A stretch of 60,493 bases of DNA from Vicingaceae bacterium (GTDB lineage: Bacteria; Bacteroidota; Bacteroidia; Flavobacteriales_E; Vicingaceae). The stretch's first letter is position 1. The number at the start of each line of letters is the position of its first letter. The stretch lies in contig JAHYJH010000009.1 of the NCBI GenBank assembly GCA_019429185.1, positions 1 through 60,493 on the forward strand. The letters run 5' to 3'. This document shows, piece after piece, positions 18,137 through 25,575 of the stretch. The notes below the pieces were generated by a model, which worked only from the letters and a program-made list of their open reading frames with translations, searched no databases and was not told where the DNA came from. The translations under genes were made by a program, and so were the position numbers.

Positions 18137-19213
18137 ATGAAAAAAAGAATATATACCTTATCTATAGCATTAGCATCCATCACATTCATTAGCAGTTGTG
18201 GTGCAGAAAAAGAAGAAACAATCATTGCCGAAAAAAGCGTGTCGGTTCAAGTAGCAACACCTGTATTACAAACGGGTAATAGTTTAATGATTAGCGGAAA
18301 AGTAGAGGCGATAAATAATGCCACATTAAGCACTCGTCAGATGGGATTTGTAGATGAGATCCATGTAAATATTGGGGATAAAGTAAGTAAAGGGCAATTA
18401 TTGCTTTCCATCACTAACGAAGATTTAAGAGCTAAAAAAGCACAAGTAGAAGCCAATATTAGTGAAGCTTCGGCAGCATTAAAAAATGTAGAAACCAATT
18501 ACAACCGTTTTAAAACATTGTTTGAGCAAAAAAGTATTTCGCAAAAAGAAATGGACGATATGACCATGCAATACGAAATGACTAAATCGAAATTAAGTGC
18601 TGCTCAGCAAATGAAAAATGAGATAGATGCTCAGTTTGATTACGCCAACCTTAAAGCACCTTTTGACGGAGTAATTACCAATAAATTTATTAAAAAAGGC
18701 GACATGGCAAATCCAGGAATACCGCTTATTGCGTTAGAAAATCCGAATCATTTTGAAGTAATTGCTAATGTTCCTGAATCGGAAATTGCAACTATTAAAG
18801 CAGATAACGAAGTAAAAGTATTCATTAAATCCATTAACAAAGAAGTAAAAGGCACTATTGCAACCATTAGTAAATCGGCAAGCAACACAGGCGGACAGTT
18901 TCAAATACGAGTAAACTTAGCAGAAAATTTAGAAGGAATTTACTCTGGAATGTTTGCCACACTAAAGCTTACTACTAATAACGATAATCAGTTGAGTGCT
19001 TTAATGGTAGATAAAAATGCCATCATCAAAAAAGGCGATTTAAAAGGTTTGTACGTAGTTAGTCAGCAAAATACCGCAGTGCTTCGTTGGGTAAGATTAG
19101 GCAGACAAGTGGGCGAAAATATAGAAGTACTATCTGGAATTAGCAATGATGAAAAATACATTGTATCTCACCAAGGAAAAGTATTTAACGGAGCTAAAGT
19201 TTCTGTAAAATAA
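18137..19213 (+). CDS. RND efflux periplasmic adaptor (membrane fusion protein)
   Basis: A 358-aa lipoprotein with a signal peptide ending at the lipobox ISSCG (Cys at ~21). It shows the standard adaptor layout: a biotinyl-lipoyl half-motif (VDEIHVNIGDKVSKGQLL), an alpha-hairpin (~100-165), the second lipoyl half (DYANLKAPFDGVITN), a beta-barrel and a membrane-proximal domain. It links the inner-membrane permease encoded next to the TolC channel encoded before. The fold and order make the assignment secure; substrate class cannot be read from the sequence. Confidence 0.94.
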   Translation: MKKRIYTLSIALASITFISSCGAEKEETIIAEKSVSVQVATPVLQTGNSLMISGKVEAINNATLSTRQMGFVDEIHVNIGDKVSKGQLLLSITNEDLRAKKAQVEANISEASAALKNVETNYNRFKTLFEQKSISQKEMDDMTMQYEMTKSKLSAAQQMKNEIDAQFDYANLKAPFDGVITNKFIKKGDMANPGIPLIALENPNHFEVIANVPESEIATIKADNEVKVFIKSINKEVKGTIATISKSASNTGGQFQIRVNLAENLEGIYSGMFATLKLTTNNDNQLSALMVDKNAIIKKGDLKGLYVVSQQNTAVLRWVRLGRQVGENIEVLSGISNDEKYIVSHQGKVFNGAKVSVK

Positions 19214-19224
19214 TCTATTAAGAA

Positions 19225-19340
19225 AACAAAGCTCCAACGGAGCGAAATTTAATAGCGATGACTGAAGTCATCGAATAAAAAAACAAACCTTCAAGGTTTA
19301 GCAACATAAACAAATAAAAACCTTGAAGGGTTAAAAAAAC
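19225..19340. repeat. REP-like repeat between adaptor and permease genes
   Basis: Contains GCTCCAACGGAGCG and the inverted repeat GATGACTGAAGTCATC, followed by CCTTCAAGG and CCTTGAAGG palindromes. The first two blocks recur almost identically at 23009-23050 upstream of the DUF2892 gene. A dispersed intergenic repeat inside an operon. Confidence 0.65.
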
Positions 19341-19348
19341 CAAAGACA

Positions 19349-22300
19349 ATGAAAGAAGGAATAGCAGGCAAAATAGCCAAACTTTTTATACAATCGAAAC
19401 TTACCGTTTTGCTGATGATTGTATTCATGGTAATAGGCGTTTACAGTTCGTTTTTAATACCAAGAGAGGAAGAACCTCAAATTGATGTGCCTATGGCAGA
19501 TATCTTTGTGGGATATCCCGGAGCATCTCCAAAAGAAGTAGAATCGAGAGTGGCTCAACCACTCGAAAAAATCATTTCTAACATAAAAGGTGTAGAGTAT
19601 GTTTATTCTACTTCCATGAATGAACAAGGAATGATTATCGTACAGTTTTTTGTTGGAGAAGATATAGAACGATCTATTGTAAAACTGTATAACGAAATTA
19701 ATAAAAACATGGATAAACTCCCTGAAGGAGTAACCATGCCGCTGATAAAAACTAGGGCAATAGACGATGTGCCAATGTTAGCATTAACGCTTTGGAGTGA
19801 AAATTATGATGATTTTAGATTGAAACAATTAGCCAATGAGCTTACCAACGAAATTGAAAAAGTAAACGATGTTTCTATTACCAAAGTAATAGGAGGTAGA
19901 AATCGCCAATTAAGAGTGGTGTTGGATAAAGATAAAATGGCTCAATTAGGATTGGATTTTTTGGCGGTAACTAAACAAATTCAGGTTGCTAATCAACAAA
20001 TGTCTTCAGGGAAATTTAATAAAAACGATACGGAGTTTTTGGTTTCATCAGGAGCTTTCTTAAAAACAGTTCAGGATGTAGAGCAGTTGGTAGTTGGTAT
20101 GCACAATAATTTTCCTGTGTATTTAAAACAAATTGCTACCATAGCAGACGGGCCAGAAATTCCCAATACTTATGTAACTTTTGGTTATGGAAGTGCAACT
20201 GATAAAAAAGAAGCCCATCCATCGGAATATGCTGCAGTAACCATTTCTATTGCCAAAAGAAAAGGTGCTGATGCCATGAAAATTTCCAATGTGATTTTGG
20301 ATAAAGTAGAGCATTTACAAAAAACCTTAATTCCAGATGAGGTAAAAGTAGAAGTTACCAGAAACTACGGAGAAACAGCTTCTCATAAAGTATCAGAATT
20401 GTTGTTACACTTAATTGGTGCTATTTTAGCTGTAACCATTGTGGTAATGTTAGCAATGGGTTGGAGAGGAGGTTTGGTAGTTTTTCTTTCAGTACCAATT
20501 ACCTTTGCACTTACTTTATTGAGTTACTATTTACTAGATTATACTTTAAACAGAATTACCTTATTCGCATTAGTATTTGTAACGGGTATTGTGGTAGATG
20601 ATTCTATCATTATTGCCGAAAACATGCACCGACATTTTAAGATGAAACGTTTGCCTTTTGGTCAGGCTGCTATTTATGCGATAAATGAAGTAGGTAACCC
20701 TACCATTTTAGCCACTTTTACGGTAATTGCATCAGTATTGCCAATGGCTTTTGTTAGCGGTTTAATGGGGCCTTATATGAGTCCGATGCCAATTGGAGCT
20801 TCCATTGCCATGATTTTATCTCTTTTTGTGGCATTAACCATAACACCGTATTTAGGTTTTATTTTTTTAAGAGAAAAAGAAAAAAGAACAGGAACTGAAG
20901 AAGAGAAAGCTCCCAAAAGAATGGAAGACACCTTTATTTACAAATTGTATGATAGGTTTGAGCGTCCGTTAATTGAAAACAGAACAAAACGTTTTTGGTT
21001 TTTAGGATTAACCGTATTCTTACTATTCGGTTCTATAGCAATGTTTTTTACCAAATCGGTAGCTGTAAAAATGTTGCCTTTCGATAACAAAAATGAGTTT
21101 CAGGTGGTGATTGATATGCCCGAAGGAACAACTTTAGAAAGAACGTTGGCAGTAACACAAGAAATAGAGCAGTATTTAGCTACCAGAACTGAGGTAGTGA
21201 ACTATCAAGGTTATGTGGGAACTTCAGCTCCTATTACCTTTAACGGATTGGTAAGACATTACGATTTACGTGGAGGAAGTAATAATGCCGATATTCAAGT
21301 AAACTTAACAGATAAAACCGAAAGAAGTGAGCAAAGTCATGATATTGCTAAACTACTTAGACCAGATATTCAGCAAATAGCTAAAAAATATGGAGCCAAT
21401 GTTAAATTGGTGGAAGTACCACCAGGACCTCCAGTGCTTTCTACCATTGTAGCCGAAATTTATGGGCCAGCATACGATCAACAAATTGAAGTGGCTAGTG
21501 AAGTGATGAACATCTTAAACAATACACAAGATGTGGTAGATATAGATTGGATGGTGGAAGATGATCAAACTAAATTTAGTTTTGAAGTAGATAAAGAAAA
21601 AGCCATGTTGTATGGAATTCCTACGCAGCAAATTACACATACATTAAATACAGTAATGAGCGAAAGAGAAATTTCTAGGTTGTATGATGAAAATGCGACT
21701 AAAGCGGTAGGAATTGTGTTGACCCTTGATGAGAAAGAAAAATCTACGATAAGTGATATTCTTCAAATTCAAATCGCTAATCAAATGGGGCAAACCTTTC
21801 CGTTGGTAGATTTAGTGAAAGTAAATAAAGAAATTCAGCCTAAAAGTATTTTTAGAAAAAATCAAAAAAGAGTCGTTTATGTATTGGCCGATATGGCAGG
21901 AGCATTAGAAAGTCCGGTATATGCCATTTTGGGAATTGACGAAAAATTAAAACAAATTCCATTACCAGAAGGCTATGTGTTGAATGAGTTGTACATGAAC
22001 CAACCCGAAAATGAAGATGATTTTACTGTGAAATGGGATGGTGAATGGCAAATTACCTTGGAAGTATTTAGAGATTTGGGAATGGCGTTTATGGGAGTAA
22101 TTTTCATTATCTACATTCTAATTGTAGGATGGTTTCAAAACTTTAAAGCCCCACTAGTAATGATGGTAGCTATACCGTTGTCATTAGTCGGAATTGTAGT
22201 AGGACATTGGATATTAGGAGCATTTTTTACAGCAACATCTTTTATTGGTATGATAGCCTTAGCGGGAATAATGGTGCGGAACTCCGTACTGCTGATAGAC

Positions 22301-22591
22301 TTTGTTAACTTACGAATAGAAGAAGGAATACCATTAAAACAAGCTGTAATCGAAGCTGGAGCAATTAGAACAACCCCGATTTTGCTTACTGCAGGAACAG
22401 TAGTTATCGGAGCGTTTGTTATTCTTTTCGACCCTATTTTCCAAGGATTAGCTATTTCACTGATGGGAGGAACAATAGCTTCAACAGTCCTTACATTGTT
22501 AGTGGTACCATTGGTTTATTACATGATAGAACGTAAAAATCATCCAACAGAAGAGAATAAAATTGATACTGATGATGAGTTAAACTCATAA
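19349..22591 (+). CDS. RND efflux permease (AcrB/HAE-like)
   Basis: A 1080-aa inner-membrane proton-driven pump subunit. It has the duplicated 6+6 TM architecture with large periplasmic porter loops. TM4 carries the proton-relay pair in GIVVDDSIIIAEN (two adjacent Asp), typical of hydrophobe/amphiphile exporters rather than the CzcA/CusA metal class. The C-terminal half has GIMVRNSVLLIDFVN and the ETGGxRxxPILLTA-like AIRTTPILLTAGTV. An unusual proline-rich segment, VPPGPPVLSTIVAEIYGP, opens the second porter loop. It is the third gene of the tolC operon. Probable drugs, lipids or organics exporter; substrate unknown. Confidence 0.94.
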   Translation: MKEGIAGKIAKLFIQSKLTVLLMIVFMVIGVYSSFLIPREEEPQIDVPMADIFVGYPGASPKEVESRVAQPLEKIISNIKGVEYVYSTSMNEQGMIIVQFFVGEDIERSIVKLYNEINKNMDKLPEGVTMPLIKTRAIDDVPMLALTLWSENYDDFRLKQLANELTNEIEKVNDVSITKVIGGRNRQLRVVLDKDKMAQLGLDFLAVTKQIQVANQQMSSGKFNKNDTEFLVSSGAFLKTVQDVEQLVVGMHNNFPVYLKQIATIADGPEIPNTYVTFGYGSATDKKEAHPSEYAAVTISIAKRKGADAMKISNVILDKVEHLQKTLIPDEVKVEVTRNYGETASHKVSELLLHLIGAILAVTIVVMLAMGWRGGLVVFLSVPITFALTLLSYYLLDYTLNRITLFALVFVTGIVVDDSIIIAENMHRHFKMKRLPFGQAAIYAINEVGNPTILATFTVIASVLPMAFVSGLMGPYMSPMPIGASIAMILSLFVALTITPYLGFIFLREKEKRTGTEEEKAPKRMEDTFIYKLYDRFERPLIENRTKRFWFLGLTVFLLFGSIAMFFTKSVAVKMLPFDNKNEFQVVIDMPEGTTLERTLAVTQEIEQYLATRTEVVNYQGYVGTSAPITFNGLVRHYDLRGGSNNADIQVNLTDKTERSEQSHDIAKLLRPDIQQIAKKYGANVKLVEVPPGPPVLSTIVAEIYGPAYDQQIEVASEVMNILNNTQDVVDIDWMVEDDQTKFSFEVDKEKAMLYGIPTQQITHTLNTVMSEREISRLYDENATKAVGIVLTLDEKEKSTISDILQIQIANQMGQTFPLVDLVKVNKEIQPKSIFRKNQKRVVYVLADMAGALESPVYAILGIDEKLKQIPLPEGYVLNELYMNQPENEDDFTVKWDGEWQITLEVFRDLGMAFMGVIFIIYILIVGWFQNFKAPLVMMVAIPLSLVGIVVGHWILGAFFTATSFIGMIALAGIMVRNSVLLIDFVNLRIEEGIPLKQAVIEAGAIRTTPILLTAGTVVIGAFVILFDPIFQGLAISLMGGTIASTVLTLLVVPLVYYMIERKNHPTEENKIDTDDELNS

Positions 22592-22617
22592 ACTTTTAAC
22601 CTTATAAACTAAATAAA

Positions 22618-22923
22618 ATGAAACTATTAATAGTAACAGCCATAGCTGCACATCAGCAAGAAGTGTTAAAGCTTTTTAAAGCCTCAGGAATTGAAGCTTT
22701 CAGCAGCTCAGAAATTGACGGATATAAAAATATATCATCACTAATTGCAGCTCACAGTTGGTTTCCGAGCCAACCAGGAGGAAATGAATCTTTATTGTTT
22801 TTCTCTTTCTCCGAAGAAGAAAAAGTAAATCAGTTGCTAGAAAAAGTAGAAGTATTTAATGCTAATTCGGAAAGAATTAACCCAATAAGAGCTGCGGTGA
22901 TTGCCATAGAAAAATTTATTTAG
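22618..22923 (+). CDS. Small PII-like protein linked to RND pump
   Basis: A 101-aa cytoplasmic protein starting KLLIVTAIAAHQQEVLKLFK, with later FFSFSEEEKVNQLLEKVEVFN and IRAAVIAIEKFI. The beta-alpha-beta x2 pattern and length resemble the PII-like DUF3240-type proteins found beside heavy-metal RND pumps. The nucleotide-binding T-loop of true PII is replaced by a short acidic/Ser segment. It lies 26 bp after the permease gene, so it is co-transcribed. A regulatory role on the pump is inferred from position only. Confidence 0.55.
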   Translation: MKLLIVTAIAAHQQEVLKLFKASGIEAFSSSEIDGYKNISSLIAAHSWFPSQPGGNESLLFFSFSEEEKVNQLLEKVEVFNANSERINPIRAAVIAIEKFI

Positions 22924-22933
22924 AAATTAGCTA

Positions 22934-23005
22934 AGGGTCTGTAATGAAATAAAGTGTACAGAATAGGCGAAGTTATTTTGTTTGCTTTATTTCATTACAG
23001 ACCCT
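22934..23005. repeat. 72-bp hairpin element with perfect 20-bp inverted repeats
   Basis: AGGGTCTGTAATGAAATAAA at 22934-22953 is exactly inverted at 22986-23005, separated by 32 bp. A related sequence with only one arm lies at 25290-25309. The 20-bp stem could act as a transcription terminator for the RND operon, but lacks a clear U-run. Its recurrence favours a mobile MITE-like element. Confidence 0.8.
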
Positions 23006-23114
23006 AAGCTCCAACGGAGCGTAATTTAATAGCGATGACTGAAGGTCATCGCAAAAAACAAAACCTTTAAGGGTTAAAAACAAAAATTAATAATAACCAA
23101 TAAAACTAAAAATT

Positions 23115-23324
23115 ATGATCAACAGAGTAGTAAGAGGAATAGCGGGAACATTTATATTAATCAGTTTGTTACTGGCAGTTTATGTAAACATTAACTGGTT
23201 GTGGTTTACCGCATTTGTAGGAGTAAATTTGTTACAATCATCGTTAACAAAATGGTGTTTAATGGATAAAATTGTAGCCAAATTAGGCGTTAAAGAAGAA
23301 GGAGATAGTTGCACCAATTGTTAA
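23115..23324 (+). CDS. DUF2892 (YgaP-like) inner-membrane protein
   Basis: A 69-aa protein with two hydrophobic segments (~8-27 and ~29-48) and the pattern NRVVRGIAGTFIL...KWCLMDKIVAKLG of the DUF2892 family. The C-terminus ends in CTNC, a CxxC pair that could bind metal or a persulfide; DUF2892 domains often accompany rhodaneses. It is separated from the RND operon by repeats, so co-transcription is uncertain. The ATG at 23115 is clear. Confidence 0.85.
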   Translation: MINRVVRGIAGTFILISLLLAVYVNINWLWFTAFVGVNLLQSSLTKWCLMDKIVAKLGVKEEGDSCTNC

Positions 23325-23352
23325 CTAAATATTTGCAACTCAAGTAAATTAT

Positions 23353-23501
23353 TTAGAGTTTGTTCATAAAGTCAAGAGGCTGAACTGTAAAGTTCAAATT
23401 CAAGGCTTTCGAAGTTTTGAAAATCAGGAGTTTACTTTTGTAAATGACTGGTTTTTAAAACGAGAATAACGAAGATATCGGACATTATGGACAAACTCTA
23501 A
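23353..23501. repeat. TIR element copy 3 (TTAGAGTTTGT family)
   Basis: The best-preserved copy: TTAGAGTTTGTTCATAA at the left end is inverted at the right end as TTAGAGTTTGTCCATAA on the opposite strand. The interior carries CAGGAGTTTACTTTTGTAAA. Directly after it, at 23502-23516, another terminal repeat (TTAGAGTTTGTTCAT) provides the last codons and stop of the HigA-like gene. Confidence 0.88.
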
Positions 23502-23795
23502 TTAGAGTTTGTTCATCAATTCCACGTTGAAATTCACTTTTGCTTTTAGTGTTCCAAAAACTTTCAAAATAGTTTCCATAGTTACATTGGTCGTATTGTT
23601 TTCTAATTTGGATATTTGAGCACGTTGAACACCAATTAATTTTCCTAATTGTTCTTGCGTTAAGTTTCGCTCCAAACGAACAGTTCTAATCATATTACCT
23701 AAAACCTCAAGTTGCAACTCTTGCTCATATTGCGTCCTTTTCTCTGTCCCGATTTTGCCAATAAATTCATCTTTTATTTGGTCAAACGTAAACAT
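23502..23795 (-). CDS. higA: HigA-like antitoxin, XRE family
   Basis: A ~97-aa DNA-binding protein starting at ATG 23795 (MFTFDQIKDEFIGKIGT). A classical HTH_3 domain is seen at RLERNLTQEQLGKLIGVQ, then RAQISKLENNTTNVTMETI. As antitoxin it would bind and neutralise HigB and repress the operon. Its last five codons (LMNKL) and stop are made by a terminal repeat of the adjacent TIR element. The same frame is open upstream all the way to the premature stop in the toxin gene (23958), so no separate stop divides toxin and antitoxin frames. Confidence 0.8.
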   Translation of the reverse strand: MFTFDQIKDEFIGKIGTEKRTQYEQELQLEVLGNMIRTVRLERNLTQEQLGKLIGVQRAQISKLENNTTNVTMETILKVFGTLKAKVNFNVELMNKL

Positions 23796-24161
23796 TTCAA
23801 GTTTCTTAGTTTTTGTTGCTATTTTTTCTTTTTTAAGTTCAAAATATTTCAATCTAATTTGTTCGGCTTTTTCAATCTCTTTATCTGGTGTTTTTTCTGT
23901 CTTTTTGATAACTCCGTGAGTTGCTAAAACTAATGTTTCCTGTTTGTTTTCTTTGTCTCAAAAAGCAAAGATTCTGAAGTGCGTTTTGTTAAATAATGTT
24001 CTAAATTCCCAAATTTCGCCTTTCAGCTTTTTAAACAATTCGTTGTCTGTTTTAATTTTTGCTTTATCAATATTGAAGATTATTTTGTCCCTACTTTTAT
24101 TATCCAAACTCAACAAAAACGCTCTTGCTTCAGTCAAAAATAGTACTTCAAATTTTTTCAT
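23796..24161 (-). pseudogene. higB: HigB/RelE-type toxin gene with premature TGA
   Basis: The first 67 codons encode a RelE/HigB-like toxin (EIWEFRTLFNKTHFRIFAF). Then a TGA occurs at 23958-23960. Past it the same frame continues DKENKQETLVLATHGVIKK and TEKTPDKEIEKAEQIR, which is the conserved HigB C-terminus. The family normally has Trp at this position (AFWDKE), so a single TGG-to-TGA transition explains the break. Other genes here use TGA as stop, so recoding is unlikely. The toxin is probably inactive, leaving the antitoxin without a partner. Confidence 0.82.
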
Positions 24162-24276
24162 TCATATCTTTTGTTTGTTTCCATAAAAAGATACAAAATT
24201 ATTTTATTGTCATGCTTTTTTTGAGGATATATTTTGGAAACATATTTATTCTTACTATATCGCAATCAAATGAATT

Positions 24277-25122
24277 TTAGGGAAATAGTGCGAGTATAAC
24301 GCCTATCAATGTTACAATCATCCCCAAATACTGAGCTTTTGTGAATTTTTCTTTCAAAAAAATATGAGAAATAACAATTGATATTACAGGAGTAAAAGTA
24401 CCCATTACTGAAAGAATTGATACAGGAACTTTTACTATTGCCATGTTGTAAAACAAAACACCTAAAAATCCCAGAACTCCAATTACTCCTACGGTTAAGT
24501 AAGTAGAAAAAGTTGGCAGATGTGTTGGTTTATTTTCCTTAGTGCTTAAGAAGAGTATGGTTGCACCAAATAAAACAGAAATTTCTAAAACAAATGAAAA
24601 ATTATAACTTCCTATTTTTTCTACAGGAATTTTGAATAAAGCAAAAGTTGTTCCCCAAAAAAATGCTGCTAAAACAGCGTAAACCGTTCCTTTCGACCAT
24701 TGAATTAAAGGTTTTTTAGATTCGAGAAAAAACAATCCGGCTGTTACAAAAAGCAAACTTACTACAAGTTTTAAGTGCAGTTGTTCATCATAAAAAAATA
24801 CAGATACTAAAACTCCAAAAACTGCACTTATGCTTGTAATGGTTACGGAATGACTAACTTTTGAGTTTTTGAGAGATAGGTTGTAAAAAACTAAACCAAA
24901 AAAACTGGTAAAGCTAATCACAAAACCTATTGTCCAATCAAAAACATTGCCTTTTCGCTCAAAAAATAGTAAAGCCATTATACCAAATAAAACTACTGAT
25001 ACAATGGTTCTTAATAGTATAATTTTGAAAACAGGCAACCGTTTTTGCGGATTTTTCCACAAGACATTGCTTGTTCCAAAAGAAAGCATGGATATAAGTT
25101 GATATATTATACCTGATATCAT
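24277..25122 (-). CDS. EamA/DMT family transporter
   Basis: A 281-aa inner-membrane protein with about ten hydrophobic helices in two homologous halves (EamA repeats ~5-135 and ~145-278). The second-half end SVMGTFTPVISIVISHIFLK, followed by EKFTKAQYLGMIVTLIGV, is typical of drug/metabolite exporters, including amino-acid exporters. Just upstream is a hairpin with a long U-run nested in a short leader ORF (25146-25183), which suggests attenuation control. The substrate cannot be named. It follows the decayed higBA locus on the same strand. Confidence 0.9.
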   Translation of the reverse strand: MISGIIYQLISMLSFGTSNVLWKNPQKRLPVFKIILLRTIVSVVLFGIMALLFFERKGNVFDWTIGFVISFTSFFGLVFYNLSLKNSKVSHSVTITSISAVFGVLVSVFFYDEQLHLKLVVSLLFVTAGLFFLESKKPLIQWSKGTVYAVLAAFFWGTTFALFKIPVEKIGSYNFSFVLEISVLFGATILFLSTKENKPTHLPTFSTYLTVGVIGVLGFLGVLFYNMAIVKVPVSILSVMGTFTPVISIVISHIFLKEKFTKAQYLGMIVTLIGVILALFP

Positions 25123-25142
25123 TTAGGATGTAAAAATAGGAT

Positions 25143-25183
25143 AAACAAAAAAAAACACAGCTTTTTAAACTGTGTGTTTTCAT
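25143..25183 (-). promoter_or_regulatory. Attenuator-like hairpin plus leader peptide start
   Basis: On the minus strand an ATG at 25183 opens a frame M-K-T-H-S-L-K-S-C-V-F-F-C-L-S-Y-F-Y. Its first codons lie in a hairpin (ACACAG...CTGTGT) followed by nine U residues, 20-25 nt before the EamA ATG. This fits an intrinsic terminator whose formation would be blocked by ribosomes on the leader. The Phe/Tyr/Cys-rich peptide hints at amino-acid sensing. Prediction from structure only. Confidence 0.5.
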
Positions 25184-25222
25184 ATTTTAATATGTAATTT
25201 TTTAAAAAAGAGATGTTTGCCA

Positions 25223-25290
25223 TTAGTCCACCACTTCAACAATCAAGGTATCATCAGTTTTAGTAACTTTAGTCAAGCCATATTTACTAA
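25223..25290 (-). pseudogene. C-terminal gene remnant
   Basis: The minus-strand frame ends YGLTKVTKTDDTLIVEVVD-stop and reads like the C-terminus of a secreted or periplasmic protein. It is cut off on its 5' side by the AGGGTCTGTAATGAAATAAA repeat at 25290-25309 and has no start codon. The remainder of 25123-25575 holds the attenuator, this remnant, the repeat, the terminator hairpin and a palindrome. Confidence 0.4.
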
Positions 25291-25430
25291 GGGTCTGTAA
25301 TGAAATAAACTATACATTTAGCCTTGCTCTTTTGCTCTCTAATTGCGTTGAAAATACTCGCCATAGCGTTGCTATGTCTGTGTTTTTCGTCTTATTAGCA
25401 AACAAAATAACTTTGCCTGAGGCGAATCGG
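25290..25430. repeat. Repeat related to the 22934 hairpin element
   Basis: Starts with the same 20-mer AGGGTCTGTAATGAAATAAA. It ends with TAGCAAACAAAATAACTTTG, which is close to the inverse of the 22969-22986 interior of the first copy. It lacks the second 20-bp arm, so it is rearranged or truncated. The right boundary is approximate. Confidence 0.6.
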
Positions 25431-25454
25431 AAAATGAATGTGATTTAGTTACCC

Positions 25455-25485
25455 AAAAAATAGAAATTTACAATTTCTATTTTTA
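25455..25485 (-). terminator. Predicted intrinsic terminator of the mer operon
   Basis: AATAGAAATT-tac-AATTTCTATT (25459-25481) forms a 10-bp stem, flanked by T-runs on both strands. It lies about 95 bp beyond the last gene of the mercury operon and could be bidirectional. A palindrome TTCCGATAGCTATCGGAA lies nearby at 25525-25542. Confidence 0.5.
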
Positions 25486-25575
25486 TGGGAATTGGAAAGG
25501 GATGGGGTAAATGAAGAAAATCAATTCCGATAGCTATCGGAACTATAATAGGTAAACAAACGGATAGTCATATTT

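Noticed and set aside
16645-22591. Heavy-metal (CzcCBA/CusCBA-type) assignment for the first RND operon
   Set aside because: The permease has VDD in TM4 and lacks the Met/charged metal-path motifs of CusA/CzcA.
22934-23005. Simple Rho-independent terminator for the first RND operon
   Set aside because: The 20-bp stem lacks a U-run at its base and its sequence recurs at 25290, so a mobile repeat is the better explanation; a termination side effect remains possible.
23958-23960. TGA read as Trp (alternative genetic code)
   Set aside because: Several intact genes, such as glmS, arsR-type, PiT and the adaptor, end in TGA, and no other in-frame TGA interrupts a conserved gene.
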